Shown here: positions 47,696-57,242 of the stretch, piece after piece
Numbering within the stretch: the first letter of the stretch is position 1
How the letters are laid out: every line of letters starts with the position of its first letter
Assembly (NCBI GenBank): GCA_000648925.1
Contig: JFHF01000001.1
Span: 186,001 to 250,000 of the forward strand
Length of the DNA: 64,000 bases
Reading direction: 5' to 3'
Origin: Caballeronia jiangsuensis
Lineage (GTDB): Bacteria > Pseudomonadota > Gammaproteobacteria > Burkholderiales > Burkholderiaceae
Program-made: the position numbers and the translations under genes
The notes under the pieces: model-generated
The model's input: the letters and a program-made list of their open reading frames with translations, nothing else
What the model was told of the DNA's origin: nothing
The model's database searches: none

Positions 47696-48130
47696 ATGGA
47701 CTGTGTGTTTTGTCGTGAAGACGGCGGCGAGGTACTCTGGTCGGACGACGCGTTGCGCGTCGTCCTTGCCGATGAGCCCGACTGGCCGGGCCTGTGCCGC
47801 GTGATCTGGGGCGCGCATGTCGCCGAAATGTCCGACTTGTCGGATGGCGACCGCGCGCGCGTGATGACGGCCGTGAACGGCGTCGAACGCGCGATGCGCC
47901 GCGTGCTCGTGCCGGAGAAGATCAATCTCGCAAGCCTCGGCAATCAGGTGCCGCATGTCCACTGGCACATCATTCCACGCTTTTCCAACGATTCCCGCTT
48001 CCCTCTGCCGATCTGGGCGCCGCGCCAGCGCACGGTCTCGGAATCGCAGCTATCGAAGCGCCGCGCGCAGGCGACGTTGTTGCGCGAGCAGGTGCGCAAC
48101 GAACTGAACCAGGCGTTCGGCCATCAATAA
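47696..48130 (+). CDS. HIT-family protein
   Basis: This 144-residue histidine-triad protein has the motif HVHWHIIPR at about residues 85-93. The opening MDCVFCREDGGEVLW resembles short HIT proteins of beta-proteobacteria. HIT proteins are nucleotide hydrolases or transferases, and the substrate is unknown. It begins 35 nt after the oxidoreductase stop and 9 nt before a DUF971 gene. Confidence 0.9.
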   Translation: MDCVFCREDGGEVLWSDDALRVVLADEPDWPGLCRVIWGAHVAEMSDLSDGDRARVMTAVNGVERAMRRVLVPEKINLASLGNQVPHVHWHIIPRFSNDSRFPLPIWAPRQRTVSESQLSKRRAQATLLREQVRNELNQAFGHQ

Positions 48131-48139
48131 GGCAAGACC

Positions 48140-48547
48140 ATGAGCGGACTCACTTCAACGACGCCGATTCCCACCGGCGTCGTCGTGCATTCGAAATCCC
48201 GCGTGCTCGAACTGCAATACGGCGACGAGTCGTATTGCGTGCCGTTCGAGCTGTTGCGTGTCTACTCGCCTTCCGCCGAAGTCCAGGGTCACGGACCGGG
48301 CCAGGAAACGCTGCAGACCGGCAAGCGCGAGGTGACGATCATCGGCATCGATCCGGTCGGGCATTACGCGCTGCAATTGAATTTTTCGGACGGCCACAAT
48401 ACGGGCATCTATTCTTGGGACATCCTGCACGACCTGGCGACGCGGCAGGAAGCCTTGTGGCGCGAGTATCTGGCGAAACTGGAAGCCGCGGGCGTGGACC
48501 GCGACACGCCGATGGCCGCCAAGCCGTCCGGCGGCCACTGCCATTGA
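48140..48547 (+). CDS. DUF971 / gamma-butyrobetaine hydroxylase N-terminal-like protein
   Basis: This 135-residue protein is a single DUF971 domain (VLELQYGDESYCVPFELLRV; LNFSDGHNTGIYSWDILHDL), the fold found at the N-terminus of gamma-butyrobetaine hydroxylases and in Fe-S/P-loop proteins. The family is often found next to ubiE in beta-proteobacteria, as here, where ubiE begins 84 nt downstream. Its function is unknown. A C-terminal GGHCH may bind metal, which is speculative. Confidence 0.86.
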   Translation: MSGLTSTTPIPTGVVVHSKSRVLELQYGDESYCVPFELLRVYSPSAEVQGHGPGQETLQTGKREVTIIGIDPVGHYALQLNFSDGHNTGIYSWDILHDLATRQEALWREYLAKLEAAGVDRDTPMAAKPSGGHCH

Positions 48548-48631
48548 GCATCAACGCCGCGGCATAACGCCGCACGGCCGGCGCGACGATTGCGCATACA
48601 TAGAACGAACAACAGGCGAGGAAAGAGCGCG

Positions 48632-49363
48632 ATGAGCAAGACCCACTTCGGATACGAAACGGTCGACGAGCAGGACAAGGCGAAGAAAGTGGCGGGCGTA
48701 TTCCACTCCGTCGCGGGAAACTACGACTTGATGAACGACCTGATGTCCGGCGGACTGCATCGGATCTGGAAGCATTTCACGATCGGGCAGGCCAAGGTGC
48801 GGCCGGGCTACAAGGTGCTGGATATCGCGGGCGGCACGGGCGATCTGGCGATGGCCTTCGCCAAGCAGGCAGGCGAAACGGGTGAAGTCTGGCATACGGA
48901 CATCAACGAATCGATGCTGCGGGTAGGCCGCGACAGGCTGATCGACAAAGGCGTGCTGACGCCCGCGCTGCTGTGCGACGCCGAGAAGATCCCGTTCCCG
49001 GACAATTATTTCAATGTCGTTACGGTTGCTTTCGGGCTTCGTAATATGACGCACAAGGATCGTGCGTTGGCGGAAATGACGCGCGTCCTCAAGCCGGGCG
49101 GAAGATTGCTGGTTCTGGAATTCTCGAAAGTGTGGGAACCGCTCAAAAAGCCGTACGATATCTACAGTTTCAAGATTTTGCCGTGGCTTGGCGAAAAAGT
49201 GGCCAAAGATGCGGACAGCTACCGGTACCTGGCGGAGTCTATTCGCATGCACCCGGACCAGGAAACTTTGAAAACAATGATGGAACAAGCGGGCCTGGAT
49301 CGAGTCGAATATTACAATTTGTCAGGTGGCGTGGTAGCGTTACACGTCGGGACAAAATTTTGA
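48632..49363 (+). CDS. ubiE: Demethylmenaquinone/demethoxyubiquinol C-methyltransferase UbiE
   Basis: UbiE is the SAM-dependent C-methyltransferase of ubiquinone synthesis. The 243-residue protein has the N-terminal [23 protein letters not shown] motif [16 protein letters not shown], and the family signatures [15 protein letters not shown] and [10 protein letters not shown]. The ATG at 48632 follows GAGGAAAGAGC. It heads the ubiE - Tim44-like - ubiJ - ubiB series. Confidence 0.96.
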   Translation: MSKTHFGYETVDEQDKAKKVAGVFHSVAGNYDLMNDLMSGGLHRIWKHFTIGQAKVRPGYKVLDIAGGTGDLAMAFAKQAGETGEVWHTDINESMLRVGRDRLIDKGVLTPALLCDAEKIPFPDNYFNVVTVAFGLRNMTHKDRALAEMTRVLKPGGRLLVLEFSKVWEPLKKPYDIYSFKILPWLGEKVAKDADSYRYLAESIRMHPDQETLKTMMEQAGLDRVEYYNLSGGVVALHVGTKF

Positions 49364-49388
49364 TGTTCCACTCTCAAAAGGATTCGAT

Positions 49389-50402
49389 ATGTTCGATTCG
49401 CGCAAACCCCAATCCCGGGGTTTCCTGAACCTCTTCTTCAGGAAGGCCGGAATCTTGGCGCTGGCTGGCGTTATTGCGGCCGGCGCAATCTTCGCGGAAA
49501 CGGCGGAAGCCAAGCGCATGGGCGCTGGCCGCAGCATGGGCCGGCAGTCGACCACGGCGACGCAGCAGCATCAGGCGACGCCGCCGTCGCAATCCATGCA
49601 GCAGGGGCAGGCTGGTCAGGCGGCGCAGGCGCAACGCGCACAGCCCGCACCGGCTGCACCGGCGGCGGCGCAACCCGCGCGTAACCGCTGGCTGGGACCG
49701 ATCGCAGGTCTCGCGGCGGGTCTGGGTATCGCGGCGCTGCTGTCGCACTTCGGGCTGGGCGAAGCGTTCGCCGGCGCGATGGCCAACATGATCATGATCG
49801 CCTTGATCGTGCTGGCGGCCGTCATGCTGTTCCGCTTCATCATGCGCAAGCGTCAGGGCAACAACACGCCTGCATACGCTGGCGCCGGCGCGACTTCCGG
49901 TTCGCCGTACGGCGCGACCACGCGCACGAGCCTGAATCAGGATCCGCCGCAAGTGCCGCAGCAGCCGACCGGCTTCGGCGCGAATTACATCGAATCTCCG
50001 GTGCAGCAACAGGCCGTGAATCCGAACGTGCCGGCCGGTTTCGACACCGACGCATTCGTGCGCAACGCGAAGGTCTACTTCGTGCGACTGCAGGACGCAT
50101 GGGATCGCGGCAACGTCAACGACATCCGCGAATTCACAACGCCCGAAATGTTCGCCGAAGTGAAGCTCGACGTCGATGCCCGCGGCAGCGCGCCGAATCG
50201 GACGGATGTGGTGCAGCTCAACGCCGATCTGCTCGGCGTCGAGGATCGCGCGAACGAGTATCTCGCGAGCGTGCGCTTCCACGGGCTCATCCGCGAGTCG
50301 GAAGGTGCGGCGGCCGAGCCGTTCGTCGAGGTATGGAACCTGTCCAAGCAGAAGTCCGGCAACGAAGGCTGGCTGCTGGCAGGGATTCAGCAGGTCAGTT
50401 GA
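49389..50402 (+). CDS. Tim44-domain membrane protein
   Basis: This 337-residue protein has an N-terminal signal or anchor segment (LALAGVIAAGAIFAETAEAK), a Gln/Ala/Pro-rich linker (about 45-95), and two hydrophobic stretches (WLGPIAGLAAGLGIAALLSH; MIMIALIVLAAVMLFRFIMR). A C-terminal Tim44-like domain follows (about 205-335: AFVRNAKVYFVRLQDAWDRG ... EVWNLSKQ). Bacterial Tim44-like proteins are implicated in membrane-protein or lipid handling, with no firm function in this group. It lies between ubiE and ubiJ, 25 nt after ubiE. Confidence 0.87.
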   Translation: MFDSRKPQSRGFLNLFFRKAGILALAGVIAAGAIFAETAEAKRMGAGRSMGRQSTTATQQHQATPPSQSMQQGQAGQAAQAQRAQPAPAAPAAAQPARNRWLGPIAGLAAGLGIAALLSHFGLGEAFAGAMANMIMIALIVLAAVMLFRFIMRKRQGNNTPAYAGAGATSGSPYGATTRTSLNQDPPQVPQQPTGFGANYIESPVQQQAVNPNVPAGFDTDAFVRNAKVYFVRLQDAWDRGNVNDIREFTTPEMFAEVKLDVDARGSAPNRTDVVQLNADLLGVEDRANEYLASVRFHGLIRESEGAAAEPFVEVWNLSKQKSGNEGWLLAGIQQVS

Positions 50403-50478
50403 GCCTGACCGCGCCCTCGGCCGAATGGCCGGGTGCCGGCAACCGTCAGTGTGTTTGCCGGTTGCGGCGGTAGAATAG

Positions 50479-50513
50479 AAACCCGCGCGAGAAGCGTCTC
50501 GCGCGGGTTTTTT
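50479..50513 (+). terminator. Rho-independent terminator after the Tim44-domain gene
   Basis: A 14-bp perfect stem (AAACCCGCGCGAGA with TCTCGCGCGGGTTT), loop AGCG and a T run lie about 77 nt after the stop and only 14 nt before the ubiJ ATG. It could separate ubiE from ubiJB. Confidence 0.88.
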
Positions 50514-50526
50514 CATCTCACAGCCG

Positions 50527-51243
50527 ATGACGAACGCAGACGAATCCGCCCGTCCCGCAGCAAATCCCGCCTTGAAGACCGTATCCAGTGGATTCGCGGC
50601 CGCCGTGAATCATCTGCTCGTGCGCGAGCCGTGGGCGCTCGAGCGCCTGAAGCCGTATGCAGGCAAGCGAGTGAAATTGTCGTGCACGCCGGTTTCGATC
50701 GCGCTCGTGGTGCAACCCGACGGGCTCTTCGCGGCAACCACCGACGCCGAGGCAGGCGCATTCGATGTGACGATCGCCGTGCCGATCGACGCGCTGCCTG
50801 TGTTTCTGCAGGGCGGCCAGGCGGCGGTGATGAAGCATGTCCGCATCGAAGGCGACGCGGAATTCGCAACGACTCTCGCAAAACTCGCGGAGCATCTGCG
50901 CTGGGATCCCGAAGAAGACCTGGCGCGCGTGATCGGTGACGCACCCGCGCATCGCGTGGGGCTCGTCGCGCGGGCGGTGCAGGAGCAGGCGCAGCGCACC
51001 GGGCGGAATCTGCTGGACACATTCACCGAATATTTCCTCGACGAGCGCCCGCAACTCGTGCGCAAGGGCGCGCTCGACGCGTTCAACGCCGAGCTTTCGA
51101 GAACGCGCGATGCGCTTGCGCGCGCCGAAAAGCGCATCGAGAGGATCGAACAACAAACCGGACAACCATCCGGACAATCACGGCCGGCGAGCGGCGCCTC
51201 AGCGCGATCCGGCGGCGAGTCAGTGCGCGACTCGCACGAATAA
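50527..51243 (+). CDS. ubiJ: Ubiquinone biosynthesis accessory factor UbiJ
   Basis: UbiJ is a lipid-binding SCP2-domain scaffold of the soluble ubiquinone-synthesis complex. The 238-residue protein has the SCP2 fold (about 18-125: [20 protein letters not shown] ... [19 protein letters not shown]) and a C-terminal coiled coil (about 185-220: [20 protein letters not shown]). It starts directly after a strong terminator, so its promoter either overlaps that hairpin or lies within the Tim44-domain gene. ubiB follows by 22 nt. Confidence 0.9.
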   Translation: MTNADESARPAANPALKTVSSGFAAAVNHLLVREPWALERLKPYAGKRVKLSCTPVSIALVVQPDGLFAATTDAEAGAFDVTIAVPIDALPVFLQGGQAAVMKHVRIEGDAEFATTLAKLAEHLRWDPEEDLARVIGDAPAHRVGLVARAVQEQAQRTGRNLLDTFTEYFLDERPQLVRKGALDAFNAELSRTRDALARAEKRIERIEQQTGQPSGQSRPASGASARSGGESVRDSHE

Positions 51244-51265
51244 CGAGCTGAAGCGAATTCGAACC

Positions 51266-52837
51266 ATGCGTTTTCTGCGTTTTCTCAAGATTTTTTTCAC
51301 GATCGTCCGCTTCGGGCTCGATGAGCTGGTGATGAGCGGCATCGACGATCGTCGCGTGCGCTTTCTCATGCGCATCACGACCTTCGGCCGCAGGTTCGAC
51401 ATCGAGCGCGGCATCCGCCTGCGGCTCGCGCTGGAGAGCCTCGGACCCATCTTCGTGAAGTTCGGCCAGGTGCTGTCGACGCGGCGCGATCTTTTGCCCG
51501 TCGATGTCGCCGATGAACTCGCCAAACTTCAGGATCAGGTTCCGCCGTTCGATTCGGCGGTGGCGGTGTCCATCATCGAAAAGTCGCTCGGTGCGCCGAT
51601 CGACGAACTGTTCGACGATTTCGAGCGCGTGCCGGTGGCGAGCGCATCGATCGCGCAGGTGCATTTCGCGAAGATCAGGAACGGCGAGCATGCGGGCAAG
51701 GCCGTCGCGGTGAAAGTGCTGCGCCCGGGCATGCTTCCCGTGATCGACTCCGACCTCGCGCTGCTGCGCGATATCGCGACGTGGGCCGAGCGTCTGTGGG
51801 CGGACGGCCGGCGCCTCAAGCCACGCGAAGTGGTGGCGGAATTCGACAAATATCTGCACGACGAGCTCGACCTGATGCGCGAGGCCGCCAATGGCAGCCA
51901 GTTGCGCCGAAACTTTCAGGGCCTCGATCTGCTGCTCGTGCCGGAGATGTACTGGGATTTGTCGGCGCCGACGGTGCTCGTCATGGAGCGCATGGTCGGC
52001 GTGCCGATCAGTCAGGTGGAGACCTTGCGCGCGGCCGGCGTCGATATTCCGAAGCTCGCGCGCGAAGGCGTCGAGATTTTCTTCACGCAGGTGTTCCGCG
52101 ACGGCTTCTTCCACGCCGACATGCACCCGGGCAACATTCAGGTGAGTCTCGATCCGGCGACCTTCGGGCGTTATATCGCGCTGGACTTCGGTATCGTCGG
52201 GGCGCTGTCGGATTTCGACAAGAACTATCTCGCCCAGAACTTTCTCGCGTTCTTCAAGCGCGACTATCACCGTGTCGCGACGCTGCACCTCGAGTCCGGC
52301 TGGGTGCCGCCGAGCACGCGCGTCGAGGAACTGGAAAGCGCGATTCGCGCGGTTTGCGAGCCGTATTTCGATCGCGCGCTGAAAGACATCTCGCTCGGGC
52401 AGGTGCTGATGCGCCTGTTCTCGACGTCGCGCCGCTTCAACGTCGAGATCCAGCCGCAACTCGTGCTGTTGCAAAAGACGATGCTCAACGTCGAAGGGCT
52501 GGGGCGTTCGCTCGATCCCGAACTCGATCTGTGGAAGACGGCCAAACCGTATCTCGAACGCTGGATGAACGAGCAGATCGGCTGGCGCGGCTGGTACGAG
52601 CGCCTGCAAATGGAAGCGCCGCAGTGGAGCAAGACCATTCCGCAGTTGCCGCGGCTGATTCACCATATCCTGGCGGAGCAGCACGATTCGCCGAAGAGCG
52701 GCAGCGACGAACTCATGCGGATGCTTCTCGCCGAGCAGAAGCGCACGAACCGCCTGCTCGTGACGCTGCTCGTCGCCGGACTTGTCGCGATGGCTGGTGC
52801 GGGCGTCGTCGTCGCGCAGTTCTTTCTTCATCCCTGA
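51266..52837 (+). CDS. ubiB: Ubiquinone biosynthesis ABC1/ADCK-family protein UbiB
   Basis: UbiB is an atypical kinase-like ATPase needed for ubiquinone biosynthesis. The 523-residue protein has the KxGQ motif in [13 protein letters not shown], the Ala-rich loop [11 protein letters not shown], the lysine in [18 protein letters not shown], and [17 protein letters not shown] in two pieces. C-terminal hydrophobic helices ([20 protein letters not shown]) anchor it to the membrane. The ATG at 51266 is 22 nt after the ubiJ stop. Longer frames starting upstream overlap ubiJ and are rejected. Confidence 0.95.
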   Translation: MRFLRFLKIFFTIVRFGLDELVMSGIDDRRVRFLMRITTFGRRFDIERGIRLRLALESLGPIFVKFGQVLSTRRDLLPVDVADELAKLQDQVPPFDSAVAVSIIEKSLGAPIDELFDDFERVPVASASIAQVHFAKIRNGEHAGKAVAVKVLRPGMLPVIDSDLALLRDIATWAERLWADGRRLKPREVVAEFDKYLHDELDLMREAANGSQLRRNFQGLDLLLVPEMYWDLSAPTVLVMERMVGVPISQVETLRAAGVDIPKLAREGVEIFFTQVFRDGFFHADMHPGNIQVSLDPATFGRYIALDFGIVGALSDFDKNYLAQNFLAFFKRDYHRVATLHLESGWVPPSTRVEELESAIRAVCEPYFDRALKDISLGQVLMRLFSTSRRFNVEIQPQLVLLQKTMLNVEGLGRSLDPELDLWKTAKPYLERWMNEQIGWRGWYERLQMEAPQWSKTIPQLPRLIHHILAEQHDSPKSGSDELMRMLLAEQKRTNRLLVTLLVAGLVAMAGAGVVVAQFFLHP

Positions 52838-52848
52838 AGGCCGACATC

Positions 52849-53466
52849 ATGAGCGATCCGACGAATCCCGACGTTCCCGATTTCGAAAACCGCGATCCGA
52901 ATTCGCCGGGGTTCTGGGACGAACGCTTCGGCCAGCAATTCACGCCGTGGGATCAGGCTGGCGTGCCGGAGGCGTTCAAGACCTTCGTCGCGTCGCGGAA
53001 TGCGCAGAATGTGCTGATTCCCGGCTGCGGCAGCGCGTACGAAGCGCTCTATCTGGCCGAGCGCGGCTGGCCGGTGCGCGCGATCGACTTCTCCGCAGGC
53101 GCCGTCGAGGCGGCGCGCGCCCAACTCGGCGCGCATTCGGGCGTTGTCGAAGAGGCGGATTTTTTTGCCTACGAGCCGCCGTTCCCGCCCGATTGGGTCT
53201 ACGAGCGGGCGTTTCTGTGCGCACTGCCGAAAGCCCGCTGGCAAGACTACGCCACCCGGATGGCCGCGTTGCTGAAACCGGGTGCGCTGCTCGCCGGCTT
53301 CTTTTTCATCGGATCGACACCGAAAGGGCCGCCCTTCGGCATCGAGCGCGGCGAACTGGACGCGCTCCTGACGCCGCACTTCGAATTGATCGAAGATCGC
53401 GAGGTGAGCGGCTCGATTCCCGTATTCGCCGGCCGCGAACGTTGGATGACCTGGCGACGTATCTGA
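52849..53466 (+). CDS. TPMT-family SAM-dependent methyltransferase
   Basis: This 205-residue class I methyltransferase resembles the thiopurine S-methyltransferase family. It has FWDERF and TPWDQAGVPEAF near the N-terminus, SAM motif I in VLIPGCGSAYEALYLAERG, and DWVYERAFLCALPKARWQDY. Bacterial relatives methylate thiols, tellurite or selenite, or unknown small molecules. The ATG at 52849 is 11 nt after the ubiB stop, so it is likely cotranscribed. Confidence 0.87.
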   Translation: MSDPTNPDVPDFENRDPNSPGFWDERFGQQFTPWDQAGVPEAFKTFVASRNAQNVLIPGCGSAYEALYLAERGWPVRAIDFSAGAVEAARAQLGAHSGVVEEADFFAYEPPFPPDWVYERAFLCALPKARWQDYATRMAALLKPGALLAGFFFIGSTPKGPPFGIERGELDALLTPHFELIEDREVSGSIPVFAGRERWMTWRRI

Positions 53467-53608
53467 ACCGGCCGGCTTGAAATCCTTCGACAGCGCCCCG
53501 ATATAGGGGGCTCAAGCTTGCGCGCGTCGTCCCGAGATTGGCGGGTCGAGTTTGCGGCTATAATTCAAGGCTTTGCAAGCGTCGACAGATCATTGTAGGA
53601 AGAGTGCC

Positions 53609-53965
53609 ATGCCGATTTACGCGTACCGCTGCGCACACTGCGGCCACGAAAAAGACGTGCTTCAGAAACTGAGCGATGCGCCGCTCACGCAATGTCCCGC
53701 CTGCGGAAAGGACGCTTTCTCGAAGCAGGTGACCGCTGCCGGATTCCAGTTGAAGGGCTCCGGCTGGTATGTCACCGATTTCCGAAGCGGCAACAACGGC
53801 GCGAAGGGCAACGCGGCAAACGCGCCGGCAGCGAAATCGGATGACGCTTCTTCGTCTGGCTCCGGCAGCTCGAATTCGGGCGACGCAACGCCGGCCAGTA
53901 CTACGTCATCGCCGGATGCCGCCAAGCTTGCGGCGGGCGCGTCCGCATCGTCGGACGCAGCCTGA
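53609..53965 (+). CDS. FmdB-family zinc-ribbon protein
   Basis: This 118-residue protein has an N-terminal CxxC zinc ribbon (MPIYAYRCAHCGHEKDVLQ, then CPACG). An Ala/Ser/Gly-rich low-complexity tail takes up about half the protein. The ribbon is typical of the FmdB family, with no established function. It precedes DUF502 and aspS, an order often seen in beta-proteobacteria. The ATG at 53609 follows TAGGAAGAG. The low-complexity tail is the likely variable part. Confidence 0.88.
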   Translation: MPIYAYRCAHCGHEKDVLQKLSDAPLTQCPACGKDAFSKQVTAAGFQLKGSGWYVTDFRSGNNGAKGNAANAPAAKSDDASSSGSGSSNSGDATPASTTSSPDAAKLAAGASASSDAA

Positions 53966-54097
53966 AACGCCGGGTCGCCACGTCCGCCTGGCCATATGTC
54001 GCGTAGATGACCTCGCCGACCGCGCAATTGGGCGCGGCTCGCCTGCCAAGCCGGATCTTCGACACAGTCGAGCCGGCGCAGCCTCCGCCCCGTGTAA

Positions 54098-54760
54098 ATG
54101 ACGACAAAAAAGACTACGCTGAAATCCGTGTTCCTCACCGGCCTGCTCGTGCTGGTGCCGCTCGCGATCACCTTGTGGGTGCTGGGCCTCGTCATCGGGA
54201 CGATGGACCAGACGCTCCTGCTCTTGCCGGAATCGTGGCAACCCGAGCGCGTCGTGGGCTTCCATCTGCCGGGCGTCGGCGCCGTGCTGACGATCGCATT
54301 CATTTTCATCGTCGGACTGCTGACCCAGAATTTCGTCGGCCAGAAGCTCGTGAAATGGTGGGACGCCATCCTGAGGCACATTCCGGTGGTCGGCCCGCTG
54401 TACACGAGCGTCAAACAGGTGTCGGACACGTTGCTCTCGTCGAGCGGTAATGCGTTCCGCAAGGCGCTCCTGATCGAATATCCGCGCAAGGGCTCGTATA
54501 CCATTGGCTTTCTGACAGGCATTCCGGGCGGCGACGTGCTGAACCACCTCGACGAAGAGCACGTGAGCGTCTATGTGCCGACGACGCCGAACCCGACATC
54601 CGGCTTTTTCCTGATGATGCCGAAAAGCGAAGTCGTCGAACTGGACATGACCGTCGACGCCGCACTGAAGTACATCGTCTCGATGGGCGTGGTGGCTCCC
54701 GCCCCGAGCGCGCCGGCGCCGGTCGCGCCCGCCCGCCGCCCCACCGAGCCGCCGATGTAA
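54098..54760 (+). CDS. DUF502 membrane protein
   Basis: This 220-residue DUF502 protein has two N-terminal transmembrane segments (about 8-32 and 60-80), the family motif WWDAILRHIPVVGPLYTSVK, and a soluble C-terminal domain ending in an Ala/Pro-rich tail. Its function is unknown. It sits between the FmdB protein and aspS, as in many beta-proteobacterial genomes. Confidence 0.9.
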   Translation: MTTKKTTLKSVFLTGLLVLVPLAITLWVLGLVIGTMDQTLLLLPESWQPERVVGFHLPGVGAVLTIAFIFIVGLLTQNFVGQKLVKWWDAILRHIPVVGPLYTSVKQVSDTLLSSSGNAFRKALLIEYPRKGSYTIGFLTGIPGGDVLNHLDEEHVSVYVPTTPNPTSGFFLMMPKSEVVELDMTVDAALKYIVSMGVVAPAPSAPAPVAPARRPTEPPM

Positions 54761-54853
54761 TGCCGGCGCGCGCGAGCCAGGAGTCCGCCGAACCAAAGAG
54801 CGAGGCCCGAACGCGCGAGCCGTTGATCAACGAACAACGAAAGACACAACATC

Positions 54854-56656
54854 ATGTCGATGCGATCTGAATACTGCGGTCTGGTGACCGAGGCCCGCCT
54901 GGGCCAAACCGTTTCGCTGTGCGGCTGGGTGCATCGCCGCCGCGATCACGGTGGCGTTATCTTCATCGACTTGCGCGATCGCGAAGGGCTCGTTCAGGTC
55001 GTCTGCGATCCTGACCGCGCCGAGATGTTCAAGGTGGCCGAAGGCGTGCGCAACGAGTTTTGCGTGCAGGTGAAAGGCGTCGTGCGCGACCGTCCCGAAG
55101 GCACGGTCAACGCGAACCTCACGAGCGGCAAGATCGAAGTGCTGTGCCACGAACTGACCGTGCTGAACGCATCGGTCACGCCGCCGTTCCAGCTCGACGA
55201 CGACAACCTCTCGGAGACGACGCGTCTCACGCATCGCGTGCTCGACCTGCGCCGTCCGCAAATGCAGAAGAATCTGCGCCTGCGCTATCGCGTCGCGATG
55301 GAAGTGCGCAAGTATCTCGACGCGCAAGGCTTCATCGACATCGAAACGCCGATGCTGACCAAGAGCACGCCGGAAGGCGCGCGCGATTACCTCGTGCCGT
55401 CGCGCGTGAACGCGGGTCAGTTCTTCGCGCTGCCGCAGTCGCCGCAGTTGTTCAAGCAGCTGCTGATGGTCGCGAACTTCGACCGTTACTACCAGATCAC
55501 CAAGTGCTTCCGCGACGAAGACCTGCGAGCCGACCGTCAGCCAGAATTCACGCAGATCGACTGCGAAACCTCGTTCCTGACCGAGCAGGAAATCCGCGAT
55601 CTGTTCGAAGAGATGATCCGCCACGTCTTCAAGGAGACGATGGATGTCACGCTGCCCGCGAAATTCCCGGTCATGCTGTATTCGGAAGCGATGCGCCGCT
55701 TCGGTTCGGACAAGCCCGATCTGCGCGTGAAGCTCGAATTCGCCGATCTCACGGATGCCGTGAAGGACGTCGACTTCAAGGTGTTCAGCATGCCGGCCAA
55801 CTCGAAGGACGGCCGTGTCGCTGCGCTGCGCGTGCCGAAGGGCGGCGAGCTGTCGCGCGGCGACATCGACGGTTACACGGAATTCGTGCGCATCTACGGC
55901 GCGAAGGGCCTCGCGTGGATCAAGGTCAACGACAAGTCCCGTGGCCGCGACGGCCTGCAGAGCCCGATCGTCAAGAACCTGCATGACGCCGCGCTCGCGG
56001 CCATCATGGAGCGCACGGCGGCGCAAGACGGCGACATCATCTTCTTCGCGGCGGATCGCGCGAAGGTCGTGAACGACAGCCTCGGCGCGCTGCGTCTGAA
56101 GATCGGCCATTCGGAATTCGGCAAGACGACCGGGCTGCTCGAAACTGGCTGGAAGCCGCTGTGGGTCATCGACTTCCCGATGTTCGAGTACGACGAGGAA
56201 GAAAACCGCCACGTGGCCGCGCATCATCCGTTCACGAGCCCGAAGGACGAGCACCTCGAATATCTCGAAACCGATCCGGGCCGCTGCCTCGCAAAGGCGT
56301 ACGACATGGTGCTGAACGGCTGGGAAATCGGCGGCGGTTCGGTGCGTATCTTCCAGGAAGACGTGCAGAGCAAGGTGTTCCGCGCGCTGAAGATCGGCGC
56401 GGAAGAAGCGCGTCTGAAATTCGGCTTCCTGCTCGACGCGCTCCAGTACGGCGCGCCGCCGCACGGCGGTATCGCGTTCGGTCTGGACCGCATCGTCACG
56501 CTGATGTCCGGCGCCGATTCGATCCGCGACACGATCGCGTTCCCGAAGACGCAGCGCGCGCAGGATCTGCTCACGCAGGCGCCGAGCGAAGTGGACGAGC
56601 GCCAGTTGCGCGAGCTGCACATCCGTCTGCGTCAGCCGGAGCAGAAGGCGCACTAA
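54854..56656 (+). CDS. aspS: Aspartyl-tRNA synthetase
   Basis: AspS charges tRNA-Asp, and in bacteria lacking AsnRS also tRNA-Asn (non-discriminating form). The 600-residue class II enzyme has an N-terminal OB anticodon-binding domain ([20 protein letters not shown]), motif 2 [20 protein letters not shown], a GAD insertion domain, and motif 3 [15 protein letters not shown]. The ATG at 54854 matches the family start MRSEYCG. Whether it is discriminating cannot be read here. Confidence 0.97.
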   Translation: MSMRSEYCGLVTEARLGQTVSLCGWVHRRRDHGGVIFIDLRDREGLVQVVCDPDRAEMFKVAEGVRNEFCVQVKGVVRDRPEGTVNANLTSGKIEVLCHELTVLNASVTPPFQLDDDNLSETTRLTHRVLDLRRPQMQKNLRLRYRVAMEVRKYLDAQGFIDIETPMLTKSTPEGARDYLVPSRVNAGQFFALPQSPQLFKQLLMVANFDRYYQITKCFRDEDLRADRQPEFTQIDCETSFLTEQEIRDLFEEMIRHVFKETMDVTLPAKFPVMLYSEAMRRFGSDKPDLRVKLEFADLTDAVKDVDFKVFSMPANSKDGRVAALRVPKGGELSRGDIDGYTEFVRIYGAKGLAWIKVNDKSRGRDGLQSPIVKNLHDAALAAIMERTAAQDGDIIFFAADRAKVVNDSLGALRLKIGHSEFGKTTGLLETGWKPLWVIDFPMFEYDEEENRHVAAHHPFTSPKDEHLEYLETDPGRCLAKAYDMVLNGWEIGGGSVRIFQEDVQSKVFRALKIGAEEARLKFGFLLDALQYGAPPHGGIAFGLDRIVTLMSGADSIRDTIAFPKTQRAQDLLTQAPSEVDERQLRELHIRLRQPEQKAH

Positions 56657-56680
56657 GCAACTTTCCTTGTCGATGTGATG

Positions 56681-56710
56681 AAAAAGGCGCCGAGTGCGCC
56701 TTTTTCGTTT
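56681..56710 (+). terminator. Rho-independent terminator after aspS
   Basis: A stem AAAAAGGCGC with GCGCCTTTTT, a 5-nt loop and a further T run lie 24 nt beyond the aspS stop. Confidence 0.85.
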
Positions 56711-56765
56711 TTTGCGTTACAGTCTTTGGGCACCGACAAATAATGAAACGCGCGTTCACCAAGAC

Positions 56766-57242
56766 ATGCAGAAGCCGCCAAAAATCCCCGAATCCGTGCT
56801 GGTCGTCATTCATACGCCGGAGCTCGATGTGCTCATCATCGAACGCGTGGATCACAAGGGCTTCTGGCAATCGGTGACGGGCTCGAAGGATCGGATCGAC
56901 GAACCGCTCGTCGAGACCGCCGCGCGCGAGGTGCAGGAAGAGACGGGCATCGTGATCGGCAGCGCGCTCGTGCCCGAGAACGCTCTGCTCGACTGGCATC
57001 ACAGCATCGAATACGAGATCTATCCGCAATGGCGGCATCGCTACGCGGAAGGCATCACGCGCAACACCGAACATCAGTTCAGCCTGCTCGTGCCACATTG
57101 TCTCGAAGTGACACTCGCGCCGCGCGAACACACCGCACACTTGTGGCTGCCGTTTCGCGAGGCCGCCGATCGATGCTTCTCGTGGTCGAACCGGGAAGCC
57201 ATTCTGCAATTGCCCGAGCGCCTCGCGGCGCATAGCCGATGA
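56766..57242 (+). CDS. nudB: Dihydroneopterin triphosphate diphosphatase
   Basis: NudB removes pyrophosphate from dihydroneopterin triphosphate in folate synthesis. The 158-residue NUDIX protein has the family N-terminus (IPESVLVVIHTPELDVLIIE), the box core REVQEETGI preceded by VTGSKDRIDEPLVETAA, and HSIEYEIYPQWRHRYAEG. One extra residue appears between the first Gly and the Glu of the canonical box compared with the standard spacing. Its stop overlaps the cardiolipin synthase start by 4 nt. Confidence 0.9.
   Translation: MQKPPKIPESVLVVIHTPELDVLIIERVDHKGFWQSVTGSKDRIDEPLVETAAREVQEETGIVIGSALVPENALLDWHHSIEYEIYPQWRHRYAEGITRNTEHQFSLLVPHCLEVTLAPREHTAHLWLPFREAADRCFSWSNREAILQLPERLAAHSR

Noticed and set aside
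54827..56653. Minus-strand open frame of 608 codons opposite aspS
   Set aside because: Antisense shadow. The plus strand encodes an unambiguous AspRS.
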